From positions 123,128,267-123,192,266 of the forward strand of contig OY282605.1 of NCBI GenBank assembly GCA_958298945.1: 64,000 nt of DNA, written 5' to 3'. Each line of letters begins with the position of its first letter. Within the stretch, counting starts at the first letter, position 1. The DNA comes from Atherix ibis (lineage: Eukaryota > Arthropoda > Insecta > Diptera > Athericidae). The notes under the pieces are model-generated. The model worked only from the letters and a program-made list of their open reading frames with translations, searched no databases and was not told where the DNA came from. The position numbers and the translations under genes are program-made. Positions 55,690-64,000 of the stretch are shown one piece after another.

Positions 55690-56130
55690 GCCTTATGGTA
55701 TCTGCGTCGAAGCTGTGCCGTGCCATGGTGCTTTGAGGTCGTTGCTACCGCTAAGGGTATCGTCGCTAGTGCAATTTTCTTAACAATTTGTGTGCGTTAG
55801 TCCGTCGTCGGCCTTGCAATTTTCTTAAGAACCTGTGAGCTGTCGTAGTACTTTGAGGTCACTGCTATAACTAAGGCTGCCGCCGGCGTTACAATTTCCT
55901 ACAAAGCTGTGAGTCTCCAGTAAAGCTGCCGTTGCCAATGCAATTTTCTTCAAAATCAGTGCGTTGCCGAGGAACTTTACTGTCGCTGTAAAATGTTTCC
56001 AAAAAAGCTGTGCGTTGCCGTAGAATTTTGACCTTACTGATATCGTTAATGCAGTACGTCACAATGCGTTGCCGAGTAACTTTATGGTCACCTGCCAATA
56101 AGACCTTGTCCACAGTGCGTGCCAAAATGT
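55690..56130. repeat. Degenerate GC-richer tandem repeat, unit about 50-80 bases
   Basis: Phrases recur in order: GTGCGTTGCCG(T/A)(A/G)G, then TACTTTGAGGTCACTGCTA, then GCTGCCGCCGGCGTT, then TGCAATTTTCTTAAC. Full units are seen near 55713 and 55830. Shorter units, lacking the middle, lie near 55792, 55909, 55960, 56010 and 56060. Composition is clearly richer in G+C than the flanks. The mixture of complete and deleted units suggests repeated internal deletion. It directly follows the LINE. Confidence 0.75.
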
Positions 56131-58570
56131 TTTTATTTAAAATCGACAAAAAAAAAAATATTCTGAAAACATCAAAAGACTGCCGTTTCCATTAGTTTAA
56201 ATTGACTTTGAATAGTTTAAAAAAATAAAGAAATTGATTTTTGAATAATAATCTAAAACAAGAAAACTATTCCATTGTGAGAATTATGTTTCGTCATTTG
56301 ACTTTGCTTCCCATCCTTTCAGATCAGATGCACTGCACTATTCTTCGGCTCAACTAGAAACGTTTAATTTCGCGATTGCAATTAGAAATTTGTGCAATTT
56401 CTTTTTTGAAGAGCACCTAGAAAAAACATCTGCGCCATTTAATCAAATATAACCCGTATACGATATCAGTGGGGGTGGCTGATTTGTCATTGTAACTATG
56501 TACTCTCGCTATTATGCAGTTTGCTAACAAATTCGATGGTGACTAGCACTGGCAGTTGACCAAATTTATGGGGCCCCGAACAACTGATCGGCTGTTCAAA
56601 AGAAAACGACATTAACGGCATTGGCCACATTGGCGGCACTAATTAAAAGTAGTTCAGTGTCTTGGATTAGTGTCAATTGCGGAAAAGCTGTTTTCCGACC
56701 AAGAAAATCGTGCTCTCTCTTTGTTCGGACGGTTTTATTCTTTGTTCGAATTTTTTTCGTGTTTCGTGTGATTTTCGTTGAAATCGAATACGTCATAATC
56801 AACAGTTCATCAGTCCAACAGTTCACCAGTCCAACAGTCCACCAGTCCTACAGTCCATCAATAGCCAGCCCCACCTTTGTACGTAAGTCTACAAAAAATA
56901 AATTGCAATTGTATTTCTATTGAAAGTTTCCCACACAAAAGTGAGATTTTCTTTGTGAAATCGTCTCAAATTTATTCTTTTCTGTTACGCAATGTCATCG
57001 TTCTGCATCGAATTACAACCGCACCACTTCTTAAATGTCACCGATACGATTCGAAGTAAGAAAATTTTGCAAAAAATTCTCATTTTTCCGGTTACAAAAG
57101 ATTTTTCAAGCGGAATTTTTAATTAAGTGAACAATTTTGCGATATTCAAGGACTGTTGTGCAATCAATCGCGACACGTTGTGCTGTTAACGAAATACTTG
57201 GAAGCGATTTGCGATTTTTTTTCGATTAACCTTTCATTCGGAACAAGAAGGGATAATTGCTATGGCACATGCGAGTGTTGAGCTCTACCATACCAATCGA
57301 TTCCTTTGGAGGTTATCTAAAGTCTAAGAAGGAATTTATGATCACAGTAATGAGACGGCGGCAAAGGATGATGATGACTGGTTTCGAGCAGCTGGCCTAA
57401 CCTAACCGGACTAATCCCCGAAGGTGTAATCTCAGTTCTGGTTATACCCTAAATATGTGTGCATCTAAACTGAAAATACGAATACTGAAACGAAAATCCC
57501 TGGAGTGTGTTAAATTTTCTATTACATTCAAAGAACGTCTAATTTATTTCCAACCAAAAATAATCGCATTATTCGGTCTGGATGAGTCGACCAACTCAAT
57601 TTTTCAATATCTTTCAGGTTTGTTTCTAGACAAAATTTTTTTTTCCAGATTCCCTACTTCCATTTAATCGAAATGCTCGATGATTCAGTGATTTTTCGAA
57701 AAGTTTTCCTTTCTAATTACCTACGTAGTATTTCGATATAAGATTTTGTCTTAAGATTATACCCCCAAAAAAAAAAAACGCTTTTAATATCAAAAAATTA
57801 AATGGGAAATTTTCATGTTGAATTTATTGAAGTTGTTAATTTATTAAGAAAATATTTTCCACAAGGGTTCATTTCGAAGTTAATCAACTTTGAAATTTAA
57901 CATTTTAATATTCGATGATATTTGAAAAAATTTCTACTTGAATAATTTTTGTGTTAGGTTCCTTTTTCGAAAATTTTATATTTTAATTTTTGTTCTATTC
58001 AAACCCGATTTGTTCTACTGTTAAATTTTTTTTTTTTAATATATGATACTATAACGAATTTTCAAAGTTAAAGTAAATATTTTACAATATTTTTTTGGTT
58101 TTTTTTAAAGATTGTTCAAGAAAATTGAAAGTTTCTTTAGACAAAACTTTGAGTCATCTTTAAATTTAGATTTTAGTTATTATTTTTGAGGTCATAAACT
58201 CAACGGATGTTATTTTTTGAGTTTTTAAATATTTTGGGTTGTTATAAGTGCTATTTAAACGATTTTTTTTTGCTGAAAAAGTTAAGGAAGAGTTTCTTAT
58301 GTGATTTTTTGTCATGTTTTCTGAATAAAATTATAAATAAAATTATTGAGTTAAAAAAATACCAAATTTTCGATTCTATTTAATAAATAAATTTTAATAG
58401 ATTTATTTCTAAGTAATATTAATTTATTTTAATTAAAGTTGTCACCCCACCATATGAAAATTAATGGAAAAAATATTGAAAAAAATCATAAATAAAGAAA
58501 GTCTACCAACAAGAAAGTAAGTCGTAAATTTTGAGAATAAATTTCTACTACATCAGAAGTATTATTGATA
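56131..58570. other. Unassigned DNA; possible 5' exon region at 56580-57060
   Basis: 56580-56881 is GC-balanced. It contains an initiator-like TTCAGTG (56650 region), carries a small 9-base repeat and ends at a strong donor (GTAC then GTAAGTCTAC, 56882). A short frame MSSFCIELQPHHFLNVTDTI at 56991 ends near GTAAGA. This could be a leader exon of a host gene or of an element. 57100-58570 is AT-rich apart from 57230-57450. Confidence 0.3.
56800..56862. repeat. 9-base minisatellite, CAGTCCAAC type
   Basis: CAGTTCATC, CAGTCCAAC, AGTTCACC, AGTCCAACAGTCCACC and AGTCCTACAGTCCATC follow head to tail: about seven units of nine bases. It lies about 20 bases left of a GTAAGT donor. Confidence 0.85.
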
Positions 58571-59242
58571 TGAAAATGAATATGACATAATAGTAATAAG
58601 ACTGGCATCACTGAGGTGGATCTAGAAGTACTGCTAGATGTGCAGTACCTCCTAGGATCTAGAAGCAGTGGAAGACAAATCTTGCTCAGAGTTGAAAATT
58701 CATGAAAATGCAAAAAAGTCCTTAAGAAAACTCAAAAAAAGGTTTCTTCGTGTTAGATTGGGAACATTGGAGACACTTGGACGCCCCCAGTCACACGTTC
58801 TTCCTCATCAACGAGTTTTACTCAAAAAAAGAGTTTCCTGGTATTTTCTACACGCCAAATTCAGCCCCTCCCCCCCACACTCTTCAACTAATAATCTGAT
58901 CAAAGTCCCTGTAAGGTTTTTTTTGTTCTATACGATTTGAAACAACGATTTTTTGCTGAAAAAGGGGACTCCTGTGGTTCCACAACGAAACTATTTACCT
59001 AATCAAGGTACGTGTGACTGGTTTTAGTTCCTAAAGATCTGAAACGACATCATCTTGGTACCTATCCGAAGAGCTAATGATTTTTCCAGTTGAATTCTTA
59101 TAACAGAGTGCAAACAACTCCTTCACCGACGTATACATGCCCAAGGAGACCACTTAGAAAGAGATACTATTTATGTATAAAAAAATAATTAAATGGTTGA
59201 ACAAAAAAAAAAACAGTCTTACTACATTTCTGCCACACCTTG
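58571..59242 (+). mobile_element. Deleted mariner relic, third member of the small family
   Basis: The right end reads, inwards, CAAGGTGTGGCAGAAATGTA then GTAAGACTG, preceded by TA (59243-59244). The left end carries the related AATAGTAATAAGACTGGCATCA followed by CTGAG, shared with the 41711 relic. At 58668-58720 VEDKSCSE, followed by HENAKKSL, matches VEDKLCSGRPSTST...EEN of the 20632 relic with the RPSTS part lost. No catalytic motif is readable. At about 670 bases it is similar in size to the 20632 relic, suggesting short non-autonomous forms. Confidence 0.6.
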
Positions 59243-59244
59243 TA

Positions 59245-61149
59245 TAATCCAAAAAATGCTCACGTAATTTTTTTTTTATTGCTAAAAACTGCCCTAATTT
59301 TTTGTATGGTTTATAAAATCGAAAAAATTAATAACCAAACACCTGATTATGAAGATAATTATGGTAGCTTCAAGTAGAATTGAAAATTTCTAAAATTATA
59401 AACACTCAATTTGAGAACATTTTATGCAATCGATCTTCAATAATATTAATATGGGTTGGGAAAACTAATTCTCTTGTAGTTTATTACATAATGTGGAAAA
59501 AAATAATAAAAATCGTAATAATAATAATGATCTGAGAACATATGGGAAGAAATACATTGTAAGTCTCGGAAAATCTGTCTTTGGCGGCCCTCGTCCACGA
59601 TCAGAATCGATCACATGGCGAACTCTCTGGGATCATCTCATCACCGAACAAAAGCGTTCAAATTGCACAACAATAACTGAGAACAATTCAATGATTATGA
59701 AGATTATTTCTTACAAGTACGAGTATGATGATTACTATTACGAGTATTATTGTTGTTATTATTATTAGTCGGATTGCGAATAGGATTATAGAAGTTTTTT
59801 CTTTAGAAAAACGCTTTAAGAAAATTGAGATTATATTATAGAAGATCTTTTGGACGAAATTGCAACGAGCCACTAACTCTGTGTATCGACCGAAGTGGTC
59901 ATAATCGTTGTGTTCTCATTGACCGCCTAAGGAGTTTTTGTTGAATTTTGTAGAAGGTTTTTTGCACAAAGCATTTGAGAACAAAGCGAACATTTTCATT
60001 TCCATTTCAAAGACCTACACGAGTATACGAAGTGGTACCCCAGTACCCAGTACCAGAACTCTTATGTGCACAAGCCTCCTGGAAAATTCGTTTTTAATTT
60101 GGAAAATGGCGTAAAAAATCGTTCTGTAGTTACAATGAGGCTTTTCCACACTTCGAAACCCGCTAAATGAATTACCAATTATTCCACTCGCAAATTGCTC
60201 TTACGTCAAAATCACTAAACAATAACCATCAGGGAGGAGGGTACGCACATTGTTAATAAATACCTCTAACAATATTAACGCACATACATTAAAATAAAAA
60301 AAATTGAATAGGAAAAAAATTAAGTTAGTAGCTATAATATAGGCGCATTCTCGAGGCCGATTGTAATTATAAAAATTCATTTGCAAATTAATGACGCACT
60401 TATTATTTGAACAAAAAAAACTGTTCAAATTTCGTTCGCTGGCATCGTCAAGCCATATCATGATACACGTAGTACTCGTAGGTAGATACGAGTTAGTAAT
60501 TACCCCAAAATGTGGGGACAGCTTTTTTCCATAGCAATTACGCATATTTTTCTAAACAAAAACAGAGTCCACTTGAGAGTTTATCTCTGAAAAAATGACT
60601 AATAATCAAGAAAGACGTGGTCGAATGGAAAATATTTTAGAACATATTTTATTGAGGAATGATTAAAGTAAAAATGTCACGTCATTAATTAATTTTAAGA
60701 AAAGTTGGGCAAAAAAAAATCTTCTCGAATGCACCGCAACACGAGCACAGAAAGATTCTTATTTTTTTTTTTTTTTGCTTTGGACATCTTAAAAGTCGAC
60801 CGTCCAAACCCCCTCCCCATCCCCCGCACTCTTAAATATTACCGAAAAGGTGATTTTATCAAATGAGTTCATCAAGTGTGGTATGTAAATCGTTAAATTA
60901 TTTTGTCATTTGAACAGCTGCCAAAAATTTGTTGTTTTTATTCATCAATGATTTAGTAGAGAGAAAAAAACTAGAACAAGAAGCACATTGAAAAAATCTT
61001 AGACGATTTTAAGAATTTGGATGTACCAGAATGGAGGGCGGAGGGTAAACTAAACTAGTCACGAAAAAAAGGAAACGACGCGATGCGCTTGATAAGCAAC
61101 AAAAGAGAAATCCCGCCGCAATTGTCAATGACATGTACACGAAATAATT
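59245..61149. other. Unassigned DNA
   Basis: 59530-59670 is GC-richer: the frame after TACATT-GTAAGT reads VSLGKSVFGGPRPRSESITW, but neither side is supported. An (ATT)n tract lies near 59745-59766. Otherwise AT-rich, with a C-rich run near 60805-60830. Confidence 0.4.
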
Positions 61150-64000
61150 TAAATTCTACACGAAATAATTTATTTGATGGTAATTCCCGAAAAATTCTCT
61201 TCTTTAATTTTTTTTTTTTTTTTTTTGGCTAAATTTTAGTTTTTTTAATTTTATTTATTAATTGGCCAAAATTTCGCGCAGATTCCGGTTAGAAATTTCG
61301 AGCAGACACAAAATTTAGCCTGATTTTGTAAAGTTTCAGTTTTTTATTATAATTTTATTTGTAAACAATTTTATTGGTAAACTCACTCCGACTTTAGTTA
61401 ATCAAAAATTTTTTACTGCCCGAATTTGAAAAGATACGCACCGATTTTTAACGTTATCCTAATTGTCGATAATTTATACTGAAATGTATTTAAAATGTTG
61501 TTTTTTTTTTCATTTTAATTAAAAAGTTAAGTATGCGTCACAAAATTTAAATTTTCATTTCGATTGACTTTTTATAGTACATAAAAAACTGACATAAAAA
61601 TTCAATTTTTTATTTCTGCACGAAATCATTTTTTGTGGTCTTAATTGTTATTAACTGATGGTAATTCCCAAAAAATTCTATTCGCATCTCTTTTTTTAGT
61701 AGAAAAAATTATTTAATAATTTTAACCTATCGGTTATTTTTATATGATTTCGAGCAGATTTTGGTCAGAAATTTTGGGTAGATAAAAATTTCGGGTAGAA
61801 TTTTTAAATTATTTTCTTAATTTATAATATCTTTTTTATTTGATTGAAAGTAAATTTTATAATAACCCCACTCTTACTTTAGGTAATCAAAATTCAAATT
61901 CTTTCGTTTATAAATTTTAGTCGCCATTTTGAACATCCATTCAAATTTTTAGCCACAAACATTCGCATACATTTTTAACAAAATCAGAATCTTTAATATC
62001 TAAAAGAGAAATTAATGTGCCTGTATCTTATTATATTCTATTAAATATTATTAAATTTAATGTGTGTCACAAAGTTTCCAAGAGATTTTTTCGTGCTTTC
62101 TTAGAAAAAAATGTAAATTAAATAAAATAAAAAAAATTTAAACATTTTTAATTATCGGTTATTTTTGTGAAATAATTCGCGCAATTTTCGATCAGTTATA
62201 AAAGTTCGGGTAGATTTTCGACGGCAAGTTTGATTTTTTATACTTTTAAAAGACATTTTCTTTCTTTTAAATGTAAAAAAAAAATCAAATTTGCCATTTT
62301 GAAAAGTTGCTTAATAGGCGACGGAAAGATTCGCGCAGATTTTGAACTAAACTAATCTTCAATACTTTATATAAACATAATTGTTCCAGCACCTCATTAT
62401 ACTGTGGTAAATATTGTGCTTTCATTTTTAATCAATTCTTTTTAGTGCTTTCTTAGAAAAAAATTTCAATTTAAATTTTAGTTGACTTTTTATTTGAAAA
62501 ACTCACATAAAATTACGTGTTATAATTTCTGCACGAAATAACATTTTTTGGCATTTAATTTGATGAACTGTATTCTGAAAACATTTTTTTCTGATAGTTT
62601 TTGTTTGGTCAGATTTAAAAATAAAATATAAACAATAATTTTCAATTTTTATTTACCGGTTGTCGTCTGAGCAATATCGCACAAATTTTAATCAGAAATT
62701 TCGGGCAGATATAAAATTTTGGTGAGATGTCCAATTTGAGTAATTTTTTTTTTTATTATAATAGCGTTTTAATTTTATTTATATGTTTTAAAAAAATAAT
62801 TTTCCTAATAAACTTTGTTTATTTTTAAATTTTTGTCGCCATTTTGAAAATTTGTTAAATGTGCGACGGAAACATTCGCGCAGATTTTTATTAAAAACAA
62901 GAGTCGTTCAGTGGGCGAATCAAAGATTCGAGTAGATTTTTACCGTAATCCTAATCTTTGGTATTTCACACTGAAATAATTGTTCTAATATCTTATTTTT
63001 TGAAAATTTTATTTTAATTTTATATTAAAAGATTTATTGGCGACAAAAAATTTCGTGGAGACTTTAAGTGTTCTCTTAGTAATAAATATCAATCCAAATT
63101 TTAGTTTTTTGAAGTCTGTACGAAATTTTTGGTTTTTTTAGTGGCATTTAATTTTATTTCCTGATGGTTATTCCCGAAAAATTTTGTTCTCTCATTTTTT
63201 GGTTTGGTCAAGTTTTAAGGTTCTCTTCAGAAAAATAACATTATTTTTAATTATTATTTATCGGTTATTTTTGTGAAATTTCGCGCAAAGTTCGGTCAAA
63301 AATTTTGGACAGACATAATAATTCGAGTTGAATTTTTTAATTTTTTTTATATAATTGTCTTTTTTCTTTGTTTAAAACATATTTTATGATACGCTCACTC
63401 TCGTAGTAGATAATCAAGACTGCTTAACGATTGAAATTTAAAAAAAAATGGAAATTTAATTAGTGCTCACAGAAAAATTTGCGTATATTTTCGATGGATT
63501 TCTAATCATTAATACTAAGTATCAAAATAGATTGTTCTAATACCAAAATTTATTTTACTTATAATTTATAAAAAAACTGACAAATTTTGGGAAAATTTTG
63601 ATCAAAAGTTTTGGGCAGATACGAAAATTCGCGTAGACTTTTCATGGAAAATTCAATATTTGTTTTAAATAATAGACTTTTTATTGTATTAAAAATAAAT
63701 TCAATGAAAAGCATACTCTCACTTTGGATAATCGGAACTTTTTATCTACAGAATCTTTTTCTTAAATTTTAGTACCCATTTTGAAAAATCCCCTAATGAG
63801 CGATGGAAAAATTCTTAAATCGTAACTTTAATTTTGATATTTGATACGGAAATAATAGTTTTAATATCTGATTATATTGTTGGCATTTTAATTCAAAAAA
63901 TTTAATGTTACTAGAATTTTTTTTAAAATTTTTATAGACTATGATTTTGTTTCGAAGAAGCGAGTCAGAATTTCGCGCAGATTTTTCAAATTCCTTAGAA
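61150..64000. repeat. Diverged long-period tandem array reaching the window end
   Basis: A phrase of the type TTTCGCGCAGATTTTGGTCA, then GAAATTTCGGGCAGATA recurs at about 61273, 61748, 62176, 62679, 63278, 63590 and 63972. Other markers keep step: GGTAATTCCCGAAAAATTCT (61180, 61662, 63168), CACTCTTACTTTAGGTAATCA (61383, 61865, 63394, 63711) and CGCCATTTTGAAAATTTG (61921, 62292, 62840, 63774). Spacing varies from about 310 to 600 bases, with a commonest value near 480. At least six diverged units; no coding frame. The array continues past the window. Confidence 0.75.

Overview
This window is eukaryotic, AT-rich DNA (about 30% G+C by eye), most likely from an insect or another arthropod. The basis is the transposon content: Jockey-like non-LTR retrotransposons, at least two mariner families, an IS630-like transposase and a hAT transposase. 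I see no rRNA, tRNA, CRISPR array, bacterial operon or long host ORF. The largest open frames are shadows of transposons or translations of tandem repeats. The window reads as introns or intergenic DNA crowded with decayed mobile elements and tandem repeats.

Layout. At 3.5-5.2 kb lie two truncated pieces of an RNase H-bearing LINE. At 8.3-10.1, 13.4-14.6 and 16.4-17.9 kb are three related minisatellites with a CAGTAAAAATT or CAGTCAAAATT core; the first two share about 500 bases of the same non-repetitive flank. At 19-23 kb are LINE pieces, one split by a 642-base mariner. At 25.4-27.8 kb is a diverged long-period repeat. At 27.9-30.1 kb a nearly intact mariner sits inside the reverse transcriptase of a LINE. 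At 33.8-36.8 kb are an IS630-like relic, a perfect 24-base inverted repeat, a hAT relic and a LINE piece. At 38.7-39.8 kb a LINE piece abuts a 54-bp minisatellite. At 41.7-43.3 kb a LINE is nested in a mariner. At 47.8-49.15 kb is a 50-bp minisatellite with a 450-bp higher-order unit. At 53.9-55.6 kb is the longest LINE piece, followed by a GC-richer degenerate repeat. At 58.6-59.2 kb is a third relic of the small mariner family. At 61.15-64.0 kb a second long-period array runs off the window.

Host coding content is uncertain. The best candidates are short open segments bounded by good splice sites: 23506-23663 (+), 7731-7798 (-), 52648-52754 (+) and 38070-38224 (+). None matches a family I can name. 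The elements give a relative history: one Jockey-like family spread, was hit at least twice by mariners, and itself landed in an older mariner. No transposase or reverse transcriptase here looks functional. I found no coherent new multi-gene system. The strongest signals are the nested insertions, one with a paralogous empty site, and the structured minisatellites.
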